Of a DNA stretch of 64,000 nt, positions 26,928 to 35,800 are shown one piece after another. Position 1 is the stretch's first letter. Each line of letters starts with the position of its first letter. The stretch lies in assembly GCA_026692905.1 (NCBI GenBank), contig JAPLNL010000032.1:1-64000 (forward strand), in the 5' to 3' direction. The notes under the pieces are model-generated. The model saw nothing but the letters and a program-made list of their open reading frames with translations. It did no database searches and was not told the DNA's origin. Position numbers and translations under genes: made by a program. Source of the DNA: Planctomycetota bacterium (lineage in GTDB: Bacteria > Planctomycetota > Planctomycetia > Pirellulales > Pirellulaceae).

Positions 26928-27854
26928 ATGGCAAGACAGAATAACATTGAGGAGACTTTTTTGGCTTATTTATGGATGCTGCTGGGGTCAATTTTCTTTG
27001 CGATGATGGCTTTGCTCGCCGAATCGCTCAAAGAACAGTTTAGTTACCCTTGGATCACAATGGTACGCTCTGGAGTCGCTACCGTGTTGGCGGTTGGCCT
27101 GACTTTGACAGCGGGAGTACGACTGGTCTTCCTCAAGCCAGTGACGCTTTGGGTCCGATCGCTTTCGGGCTGGGCGAGCATGATTTGTGGATTTTACGCA
27201 ATGACCCACTACGACGTTGCGATTGTATTGGCCTTGAGCAACATGTATCCGCTTTGGGTAGCGATTTTGTCCTGGCCATTGCTCGGAATCCTTCCTTCCA
27301 AGAAAACATGGGTAGCGCTCGCAATCAGTTGCCTGGGGATGTGGCTTGTTTACTCAAGCAGCCTTGATGCCGCTTCTACCGAAAGCAGCCTTTCCTCTCC
27401 TGAAACGGCTATTCCAGCCGCGATCATGGCTGGCATGCTGAGCGGCGTTGCCTTGATCAATTTGCATCGAGTAAAAGATATCGACACCCGCGCAGTGGTG
27501 TCGCATTTTTCTGGCGTGGCAACGGCGTGTAGTCTGGTTGTTTGGCTCTTGATACCGGTAGCGACACCAGCTCGCCAGATCGATTTCGCAGCGTTGGCTC
27601 GGTTGATTGGCGTTGGGGTTGCGGCAACGGTGGGGCAACTTTGCTTAACGAAGGCCTTTTCAACTGGCACCCCGGCCCGAGTCAGCGTCGTTGGGCTTTC
27701 GCAAGTGGTGGTGGCAGCTTTGGTAAAGTGGTACATGGAGCAGCGGATCCCAACCATGGGAAGCATGCTTGGCATAGGCTTGGTTGTTGCATCGACCGTT
27801 TGGGTAATCCTATCGCAACCCACAAAAGAAGAGACAAATGAGCCAAAAAAATGA
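26928..27854 (+). CDS. EamA/DMT-family transporter
   Basis: 308-residue integral membrane protein with about ten helices arranged as two EamA repeats (first LGSIFFAMMALLAESL to LGMWLVYSS, second AAIMAGMLSGVALINL to GIGLVVASTVWVIL). Members move metabolites such as amino acids, sugars or drugs, often outward. It is divergent from the isomerase gene, about 100 bp apart, so both may be expressed from a shared intergenic region. Substrate not predictable. Confidence 0.87.
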   Translation: MARQNNIEETFLAYLWMLLGSIFFAMMALLAESLKEQFSYPWITMVRSGVATVLAVGLTLTAGVRLVFLKPVTLWVRSLSGWASMICGFYAMTHYDVAIVLALSNMYPLWVAILSWPLLGILPSKKTWVALAISCLGMWLVYSSSLDAASTESSLSSPETAIPAAIMAGMLSGVALINLHRVKDIDTRAVVSHFSGVATACSLVVWLLIPVATPARQIDFAALARLIGVGVAATVGQLCLTKAFSTGTPARVSVVGLSQVVVAALVKWYMEQRIPTMGSMLGIGLVVASTVWVILSQPTKEETNEPKK

Positions 27855-28095
27855 AAAAAGCCGAAAAAAGAGACCCTCGAATAAATGAGTTTATGTTGAT
27901 CAATGACTCTTTTCGTCCGTACCCATAATGACCACCTAATGGGGAAAGAAACAATTTGATTTTCTTTCGCCTTCTTTCGTTTTTTTCGGCAAAAAAAAGG
28001 GGACGGGACTTAAGACTTTTGGCGCTAGCTCAGTAATTGGCCTGAACCAATTGCAAAGCGAATGCCATTGGGCTTCGCCAAGAACCGCTAGTCAT

Positions 28096-28205
28096 TTACT
28101 TCCAATTGAAAATCATCAATCCAAGCAGTGCCAGTCCCACGAAGGCCTCCAAACGCACCGGGCAAGTAGCAAAGTCATACCGACGCAATGGAATCCGCTG
28201 TGACA
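28096..28205 (-). pseudogene. Possible IS5-like transposase C-terminal remnant
   Basis: The 357-bp gap after the EamA gene contains a minus-strand frame of about 36 codons, RIPLRRYDFATCPVRLEAFV followed by a hydrophobic GLALLGLMIFNW and a stop at 28096. The pattern R-Y...F-V-G-LA resembles the end of IS5-group transposases. There is a stop just upstream and no start, so it can only be a remnant. The rest of the gap (27855-28095) is A/T-rich runs with no visible gene. Confidence 0.35.
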
Positions 28206-28211
28206 GCTATC

Positions 28212-29327
28212 TTATTTCGGCCATTTGCCGTTGATGTATGCTTTTGGAACAATCTTCTTTGGATCAAGAACGACATGCTTGATTTTCTTGCGATTCCATG
28301 TGTAGGTAATATGGACTAGGCCATTTCGCGTCTGGATGATTGCGGGATAACTAAACTCTTCCTTGGCAGCATTTTCAAGCTCCAACGCAGCCTGCCAGGC
28401 CACGCCGTCCGTTGAAAGCGCAACGTTGAGCGGAGATCGATCTTTCCAGACGCCAGGCTCGGTCAGCACATGATTGTAGACCAACAAGTGCGTTGAATCG
28501 CTGAGCGTAACGGCGTCGATACCCGAATTTGGGTTAGGCAATGTACTTGCCTGCATTTCCCCCCAAGTACGACCGCTATCTTTGGATCGCATTTGGAAAA
28601 CCGAACCTTGTTGCGTTCTACCAACTGCCAAAAGTTCCGTTCCCGCCAGTTTCAATAGACTAGGTTGAATCGCTCCAAAGGCGACGCCATCATTCAGTGC
28701 GTCCGATCTCTTCCAAGTCAGGCCATGGTCTGACGTAACCTCCATGTGCACTTGCCACGAATTCGTTGTGGGTGACTCGGTGCTACTAGGACAAAGGATA
28801 TCTCCGTTGGCAAGCTCGATCGGTTTGTTCTTGATTGGCCCGAGAATCCCTTCGGGCAATTGTCGCGGCGCAGACCAAGTCTCACCTTGGTCTGCAGACT
28901 CGAGCATCAGCCCCCACCAACGTTGAGGGTCGGGCCCGGCTTTGTAGAACAAGAGCAGTGGCCCGTTCTTTGTCTGAAAGAGAACGGGGTTCCAAGTTGG
29001 GTGACGGACAATCGTGCCATCGAGTTTTTGATACTGCACTCCATTCGCGACCTCAACTGGAGCTGTCCAAGCTTGATTGATCTTTCGCGACACCCATATT
29101 CCGACGTCGGGAGCCTTTTCGTGCTGACCGCCGAACCATGCGGCCACGAGTGTCCCATCATTCGTTTCAACCATCGTCGAAGCATGGCAACTTGGGAACG
29201 GGGCTTTGTCGTAAACAAACTCGGAAGACAAAATGGCTGATTCCTGCGCATTTGAAAAGCTGTGAAGAGGAATTACCAAAAGGATAAATCCAATTGCTAC
29301 GCACCTTGGTACGCACCGAAGTCGCAT
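28212..29327 (-). CDS. Secreted sialidase (BNR-repeat exo-alpha-sialidase family)
   Basis: 371 residues from ATG 29327, which begins a signal peptide MRLRCVPRCVAIGFILLVIP (cut after SNA); starts further upstream add residues without signal character. Asp-box/BNR repeats SADQGETW, TSDHGLTW and SKDSGRTWG mark a six-bladed beta-propeller of the GH33-like or DUF sialidase group found widely in planctomycetes. The catalytic Arg triad of true sialidases cannot be assigned by eye, so it may act on another sugar such as rhamnose or on a sulfated polymer. It lies alone after the trmD group. Confidence 0.83.
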   Translation of the reverse strand: MRLRCVPRCVAIGFILLVIPLHSFSNAQESAILSSEFVYDKAPFPSCHASTMVETNDGTLVAAWFGGQHEKAPDVGIWVSRKINQAWTAPVEVANGVQYQKLDGTIVRHPTWNPVLFQTKNGPLLLFYKAGPDPQRWWGLMLESADQGETWSAPRQLPEGILGPIKNKPIELANGDILCPSSTESPTTNSWQVHMEVTSDHGLTWKRSDALNDGVAFGAIQPSLLKLAGTELLAVGRTQQGSVFQMRSKDSGRTWGEMQASTLPNPNSGIDAVTLSDSTHLLVYNHVLTEPGVWKDRSPLNVALSTDGVAWQAALELENAAKEEFSYPAIIQTRNGLVHITYTWNRKKIKHVVLDPKKIVPKAYINGKWPK

Positions 29328-29509
29328 GGTGAACAAACGAGAGACGAGGAACATTCGAAACTCCGACGTTGAGAGGGCATTGAAACAAAACGCGTACTTC
29401 AATCAGTGCGTTACTTTAGCTCAACAGTATCTGCTTCGCCATCGGCTTCTGCTTGGCATAGGCCGTGGACAAGATTGTCTACCTGCTTGCGAATACTTTG
29501 AAGCATTTT

Positions 29510-29578
29510 GTAGCGAAACTCGTCAAGAGTTTCGGTGGTTTAGGCGATGCAACCGAAAGTCTTGACGACTTTCGCTAC
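29510..29578. repeat. GTAG-headed REP doublet (REPIN-like), family E, copy 2
   Basis: 69 bp starting GTAGCGAAACTCGTCAAGAG and ending GACGACTTTCGCTAC, near-identical in reverse complement to 16802-16870, with only the loop between the arms diverged. It occupies the 302-bp gap between the sialidase start and trmD; nothing else is seen there. Confidence 0.88.
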
Positions 29579-29629
29579 ACAAAAGCCTGTTTTTAGCGAG
29601 CAAAACGCTTCACAGCGTTGCCCGCTCGC

Positions 29630-30331
29630 TTACGCATCGCCTTCTTTTTCGAACAAGTCGTTGCGCTTGAGTTTGGTCGTATTGAGAGATTGTTCCGCTC
29701 TCCAATTTGCGATCCGTTTGTGATCACCGCTCAATAGAACATCTGGTACCGCGTGCCCTCGAAACTCAGCAGGACGGGTGTATTGAGGAAACTCCAGCAT
29801 CCTGTTGCCGCGAGAGAAGGAATCATCCCAGCTGCTCTGCTCGTCCCCCAGGACGCCAGGAATCATTCGCACCGTGGAATCCACGACGACCATCGAAGCA
29901 ACTTCACCGCCATTCAAGACGTAGTCGCCGACGCTGAGCTCCAATGGGTTAAGGATATCAATGACGCGTTGGTCGAATCCTTCGTATCGACCGCAGAGCA
30001 AAATCATCCGATCGAAGCGTGCGATTTCCTCCACACGACGTTGGTCCAATCTGTCACCTTGGGGAGTCATCATGACAACAACCCCTGGTTTCTCCGACAT
30101 TTGCTGAACAGCTTCGACGCAGAGAACCACTGGGTCGACACAAATGAGCATACCGGGACCACCACCGTAAGGCTTATCATCAATCTTGTGATGCTTGGTG
30201 TCCGTCGACCACTCTCGCAAATCGTGGATATGGATTTCCACCAATCCACGATCGATTGCTTTGGCTAGCAAACTTTGTGTGAGATATCCCGCGAAAATTT
30301 GCGGGAAGAGAGTGATAATGTCAAATCGCAC
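29630..30331 (-). CDS. trmD: tRNA (guanine-37-N1) methyltransferase
   Basis: 233-residue SPOUT enzyme that methylates G37 next to the anticodon and prevents +1 frameshifting. Start MRFDIITLFPQIF, HDLREWSTDTKHHKIDDKPYGGGPGM, and the trefoil-knot AdoMet region LLCGRYEGFDQRV and SVGDYVLNGGE are typical. It begins 8 nt after rpsP. In most bacteria rimM lies between rpsP and trmD and rplS follows; neither is here. Confidence 0.97.
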   Translation of the reverse strand: MRFDIITLFPQIFAGYLTQSLLAKAIDRGLVEIHIHDLREWSTDTKHHKIDDKPYGGGPGMLICVDPVVLCVEAVQQMSEKPGVVVMMTPQGDRLDQRRVEEIARFDRMILLCGRYEGFDQRVIDILNPLELSVGDYVLNGGEVASMVVVDSTVRMIPGVLGDEQSSWDDSFSRGNRMLEFPQYTRPAEFRGHAVPDVLLSGDHKRIANWRAEQSLNTTKLKRNDLFEKEGDA

Positions 30332-30339
30332 TGCAAATG

Positions 30340-30663
30340 CTATGACGCAGCAACTGGATGCTTAGCGACTACACCAATTCGAGCCAGAGCATCAGCTTGC
30401 TGTTGCAAGTGAGTTCCCTTGGAGCCGTACTTTTTGATGAGTACCTGAACGTTTTCGCTTGGCTGAGCACCAACGCTGAGCCAGTAGTCGATTCGTTCAC
30501 CCTTGATAATGGCTCGGGCGTCAACTTCCTTGCACATTGGGTCATAGTGGCCCAGTTCTTCTAACACTCGACCGTCGCGTGGGCAACGCTGATCGATGGC
30601 GCAAAGACGATAAAACGGGCGATTTTTTCTGCCCAAACGCTTCATTCGAATACGAACCGACAC
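30340..30663 (-). CDS. rpsP: 30S ribosomal protein S16
   Basis: 107 residues; MSVRIRMKRLGRKNRPFYRL and GRVLEELGHYDPM are the S16 signature. A C-terminal tail rich in Gln and Ala (HLQQQADALARIGVV) extends beyond the core. It lies 106 nt after ffh and directly before trmD in one minus-strand group. Confidence 0.97.
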   Translation of the reverse strand: MSVRIRMKRLGRKNRPFYRLCAIDQRCPRDGRVLEELGHYDPMCKEVDARAIIKGERIDYWLSVGAQPSENVQVLIKKYGSKGTHLQQQADALARIGVVAKHPVAAS

Positions 30664-30769
30664 TGTGCTAATTCTCCGTGAAAATTGAGTTTGCGAGGGT
30701 GGAAATGATAACGACTCCGGTTGAGCATGTGGAGACGTATTTCCCCTATTTTTTGATTTGAGTGGGTTC

Positions 30770-32242
30770 TTAGCCCCGTTTTTTCTTCCGCAGGAGCCTT
30801 TCTCGCTCCTTTTGCATCTTTTCTCGCTCCTTTGGGGTCAGGCGTTTTCCCGTACTTTGCTTAACTCGCATCCCTTCCATAGGATTATTGGGATTGTTCG
30901 CCATCATTCCTTGCATTTGCTGGAGCATTTTCATTTTGTCACCCATGCTGCCTGAGGTCGCCATTTGGAGCATTGGGGCCAGCATTTCGAACTGTTTGAC
31001 CAAGTCGCTCACTTGATTTGGCTGAACGCCGCAACCTTTCGCGATTCGGTTTTTCCTGGATGGGTCGATGACCTTTGGGTTTTTGCGTTCCTCTGGGGTC
31101 ATGGAGTCGACGATACCCGTGAGCCGACGCATTTCTTTGTCGCTATCTGCGTTGGCCATCATTTTCGAAAGATCGCCCATGCCGGGCATGAGAGTTAGCA
31201 TTTTGGTCATCAGCCCTGGTTTCCTGAGCTTTTGCATCATGTCGCGGAAGTCGCCCAGGGTGAAAATCCCCTTGGACATTCGCTCTTCGAGCTGCTTCCG
31301 CTCTTTTTCATCGATGAGCTTGTGGGCTTCGCGGGCAACTTCAAGGATGTCACCCATTTCGAGGATTCGGCTCGCCATTCCCTCAGGACGGAACGGTTCC
31401 AAAGCGTCCATATGCTCGCCGGTCCCGATAAACTTGATCGGAACTTGAGTCACCGCTTTAACGCTCAGTAGTGCTCCACCTCGGGCGTCGCCATCCAGTT
31501 TGGTCATGATGACGCCATCGAGCGTCAGAGCTTGATTGAATGCTTTCGCGCTATTGACCGCATCTTGGCCAGTCATACCATCGACCACTAAAAACACCTG
31601 TTGAGGTGCAATTTGCTTGTCGATTTGCTTGAGCTGGTCCATCAATTCTTGATCGATGGCCAACCGCCCAGCAGTATCGAATATCGCAACGTCCGCTCCT
31701 GCAGCTTTGGCGGCAGCAAGTCCTTCGCGGCAAACCGCGACCGGATCACTAGCGCCAACTTTGCTGAACACGCCGACGTTTAGCTGTGTTCCGAGCACAT
31801 GGAGTTGCTCGATAGCGGCGGGCCGTTGCAAGTCGGCTGCGATGAGGAATGGTTTTAGTTTCTTTTCCTTGACGAGCAGGGCCAGCTTACCGCAAGTTGT
31901 CGTTTTTCCCGCTCCCTGAAGGCCACACATCATAATGGTGGTCAGTTCACCTCGGCGCATCGGAATCGCGTTATCTACGGGGCCAAGGAGGGCGACCAGC
32001 TCTTCGTAAACGATTTTGACCAATTCTTCATGCGGGCGAAGCGAAAGCAGGACTCTTCGTCCCGCAGCAGCTTCGGAGACGTCGGCCATGAATTTCCGAA
32101 CCACATCAATATTCACGTCCGCCTCAACCATGGATTTTTCAACCATGGCCAAACCATCGCGCATGTTGGCTTCCGTAAGTTTCCCTTTGCCTCGGAGCGA
32201 TTGGAAAGCGCCTTGTAGGCCTTCTTGAAGCGACTGAAACAT
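30770..32242 (-). CDS. ffh: Signal recognition particle protein Ffh
   Basis: 490 residues from ATG 32242 (MFQSLQEGLQGAFQSLRGKG), the family start; an open frame runs back to 32410 without homology. N domain, then the GTPase with P-loop GLQGAGKTTTCGKLA, DTAGRL, TKLDGDARGG and GTGEH, then the methionine-rich M domain with the RNA-binding RIAKGCGV and a C-terminal Met/Pro/Asn tail. It targets nascent membrane proteins to the translocon with 4.5S RNA and FtsY. It leads the ffh-rpsP-trmD group. No SRP RNA gene was found in the window. Confidence 0.97.
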   Translation of the reverse strand: MFQSLQEGLQGAFQSLRGKGKLTEANMRDGLAMVEKSMVEADVNIDVVRKFMADVSEAAAGRRVLLSLRPHEELVKIVYEELVALLGPVDNAIPMRRGELTTIMMCGLQGAGKTTTCGKLALLVKEKKLKPFLIAADLQRPAAIEQLHVLGTQLNVGVFSKVGASDPVAVCREGLAAAKAAGADVAIFDTAGRLAIDQELMDQLKQIDKQIAPQQVFLVVDGMTGQDAVNSAKAFNQALTLDGVIMTKLDGDARGGALLSVKAVTQVPIKFIGTGEHMDALEPFRPEGMASRILEMGDILEVAREAHKLIDEKERKQLEERMSKGIFTLGDFRDMMQKLRKPGLMTKMLTLMPGMGDLSKMMANADSDKEMRRLTGIVDSMTPEERKNPKVIDPSRKNRIAKGCGVQPNQVSDLVKQFEMLAPMLQMATSGSMGDKMKMLQQMQGMMANNPNNPMEGMRVKQSTGKRLTPKEREKMQKERERLLRKKKRG

Positions 32243-32828
32243 TTTTATTGAGGTTTTGCAGAAGGGGAAGTGAAGGAATGAGACAAATGACAAATGGGAG
32301 AGGAGAGGGAGAGGGACCGGCCCCTGAAAACATGTTGTCGTCCTGTAATTTGTATTCGGGTGCATGAATCTCCGAAAGACTCGTGATCGAATTTTGAGCT
32401 CTTTTGGCAATTTCTGTAAAAACGAGAGCTACTGTTAGATGGTGGACGCTTCAAGAGATTGGGAAAGTGGTTCTCGGAACCGGAAAGAGCGGATTCTGTG
32501 GTGAAAAGCTTATTCGTATGGTCGAGGAAGCGTACAAACCCCGACTTGAGCACTTTTTTGCGATTAGAGTCGCATCGAGCCCGAAAGGGGAACTTTTGCA
32601 GCCCACCCCCCCTCCAAGCCAAGCATTCAATTGTGTGGATCGTGCCAGTTATAGGGCTTTTTGGAAGCAAGTAGTGGATTTAAAACGACTTGCAAGCCAG
32701 GAAGTCGGATCTAACTGCACTTGATTCGTTGCAATGTTTGCGACGCGAATTAGACTCGAAATTGCGAGTCACTATTGTCTCGCTTACTGTTTTGGCCCTT
32801 GTTTATGGCACCTGATTGAGGTTTGTCG
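32243..32828. other. Intergenic region between divergent ffh and giant-protein gene
   Basis: 586 bp without a convincing gene. Several open frames of 60-140 codons exist on both strands but lack family features, and there is a C-rich run (near 32600). It should hold the promoters for both flanking genes; none is clear by eye. Confidence 0.5.
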
Positions 32829-35800
32829 ATGACCACCGTCGGTTTCGGAAGTGGTTCTTTTTCCAACAACATCCCCCGAAAAGATCGCGGAAGGAAGCGT
32901 AAACAGCTTTCCGTTCGTCAATCGCTTTTGGAATCTTTAGAAGCTAGGCATTTGATGGCTGCGGGACCGCAGCTCATCGGTGTTCAGCCAAATGAAGGTT
33001 CCTTGATCGCGTTGGGAAGCACCGGCGCGAACGCGACGGTGTTGAATGTTAGTCCTCGTGAAATAACTTTGCGGTTCGACGATACGTCCGCGATTGACGC
33101 GAGTACTTTCTCAGGCATTCAAATCAAGCGAGCTGGTGCAGACGCGATCTTAGAGTCGGCGTACGTCAGCACGGACCTTGGCACCAATGGTCAGGTTGTC
33201 CTGGACTTTAGTGCGTCCCTTCCTGGGCAGCAAGGAAATGGCCTCGAATTGCGGTTCACGCAATCTGCTCGCACGTCGAGTATCACTGGCAAGCCTGCGA
33301 GTTGGCCAATTTTGAGTGTTGCTGGAAGCCGTATTAACATCGACCTTAATACCTTGGCCGGCAATAAAACGACGGCCTCGGATCTGATTCAAGCGATGAA
33401 TGCTGACTCGCAGGTGTCCGCCAAAGTATTGGTGAAAAGACTGCGAGGTGTTGAGAGCACGATTATTGCCGATACGGTAACCTCGGGGCGTATCTTTACT
33501 TTGCAAGGTGCCGATTCGGCACGCGTCTCTTCGAATTTGAACTCCGGCAGCAACACGCTCCAAGTGGAGTTCATATCGACGCGTCCGGGAACTTCGGGAG
33601 CGAATAGCAAAGTCGAATTCATCTCTCGAGACTTCGGAGGGCAATTGCCACCGATAGTTACAGTCACAGGACAAACCGTTCGAGTCGAGGTGAATAGCAA
33701 CTCTCGATTCTTGACGACGGTTCAAGAAGTTGTCGATGCGATCAACAACTCTTCAGAAGCTTCGCTTGTTTTGCAGGCTAGGCTAATTAGCGGATCGACC
33801 TCCGCTCGTGTTGGGGGGAATTTCACATCGCTTACGACACTGACTTTGGTCTCAGGCGACGACGTTGCAATTACCCCAGCGTACATCGGTTTCGGCGACA
33901 ATGATCGAGAGATTGTGGTTCGATTCGCAGAAACATTGCCTGATGATTTCTATCTGATCGACATATTGGGAAGCGGTCCATTCGCTCTGCGAAACACTTC
34001 AGGGCTGCCGTTTAACGGTGGAGTGAACAAAAGCGTTCGATTTGATTTGGATCTGGGGACGACCATTCAAGCGGTTGTGCCACAGCCTGTCATTCGCTCG
34101 GCAAGCGGCGTTTTGACCCAACTGCGCAATCAAATCTATGTTTACTTTAACGACGATGACCTCAATACGGTTGAAGCGGTTAAGCCTGATTTCTATCAGC
34201 TTGTTTACACTGGGAATACGCTCAGTGGCTTAGATGACATCTCGATAAAGCCATCCAGTGTTAGCTATGACGCTTCACTGAATCGAGTTGCTTTAACATT
34301 CAATCGCAACATTGATGCATTCGTTAACCCCAGCACCAACGAACTCCTTCCAATCGCGGCGATGCGGTTGAGGATTGGTAATAGTGAATCACCAACAGGT
34401 TCGCAGGCGACCGTGATTAATCCCGTCGCCGATCCTGGAAGTCGCTTTGCGAGCGCCACCGATTTGGGTAGCGCCTGGCTTGCGGGTGCTGGTGCGAAAG
34501 CCGCTATCGTAAATTCGGACATTCGCAACACCACGTCTTATCCACTGGATTACCCAGGCGCGAACGACGAGCAAGGAAACCGTGACAATCGATACCAGCA
34601 TCACGTGACTCGTGTCGACACGGACGGAATTGCGGTTATCAGTTACAATTTTTCGGCACAGCTTGGCACAGCAAATCAGAGCGTACAGCTCAATACGATC
34701 ACGGACGCGCAAAAGGTAATGGTTCGTCAGGTGATGTCGCTGTACGAGCGGTATCTGGGCGTTCGCTTCACCGAAAGTGACAATCTTGGGTTCACGATCG
34801 CAGTTGGCGATATGCAAGCGATCAATTCGCTGACATCGTTGACTACAGTAGAAGCCAATAGTCCGGGAGGGCTGACGTACGCAGCAGGGCCACTTTTGTC
34901 TAATCCAACTCAGTCGGCAGTCATTATCGACGGTCAGGACTTCAACACCGCAGACGATAATTTGTTTGGAACGGAGCTATTCCGTTCCTTCATGCGCGGA
35001 ATTGGTGTCTTGCTTGGTTTGGGCAGTGCAGACGAAATGCCGCAAGCAACGGTTCAGAACAATTCTCCGATAACGGATCCCAATGTCGAACAAGTATTCC
35101 CTGGAAACGCAGACATCCTCCACGGGCAGTTTGTATTGCGTCCAGAAGGTAAGGATATTGATCTTTATAAATTCTCAATTCCAGCTCAGGGCGGGCGATT
35201 GCAATTGCAAGTTGCAGCAGAACGTCAGTCAGACTCGAGCTTGCTGGACGCTTCCCTACGTCTCTACCGAAACGATGGAACAGCGACCAAGCCAGTGTGG
35301 ACAGAAATCGCAGCAAACGAAGATTACTTTAGCGCGGATCCTCGGATCAATCTCGATTTTGTTCGGGGGGGCGATTACGTCATTGGAGTGAGTGCCAAGG
35401 GGAACACATCCTACGACCCGAATGTGGAAGATTCCGGTTTGGGCGGTAAGTCAGAAGGAAAGTATCAGCTCCGCATTGACTATAAGCCACCTGCAGCATC
35501 TTCGTTGGTCGATGTAAACGGGGCTCCGACAGCAATTGATGGAGATGGAAATGGTCGACCAGGTGGTGTTTTCAATTACTGGTTTGTTCCGACACGACCA
35601 GACCGGGCAATTGTTGTTCCAGGAACTCCAGACACATCGGCGTATACGGTTTGGGTTGACAAGGTTGCTGCGGCAGGCGGAAACGGAACACTCGCAAGAC
35701 CGTACAACACTATCGCGGCCGCTTTGCTTGATGCTGGCAATGTAACGCGCGCTGACGCCACAGGAACTCGTGCTGTGACGGTACGTATTCTTGGCAACAC

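Noticed and set aside
28019-28090. A tRNA gene starting GGCGCTAGCTCAG
   Set aside because: Only the D-arm-like phrase fits. No acceptor stem, anticodon arm or TTCRA loop could be folded around it.
32243-32828. A 106-residue plus-strand gene at 32404-32724 and SRP RNA next to ffh
   Set aside because: The frame has no family features and several stops in relatives cannot be judged. No GGAAGGAAGC-type SRP RNA core lies in the gap; the similar phrase at 32889 is inside the giant gene.
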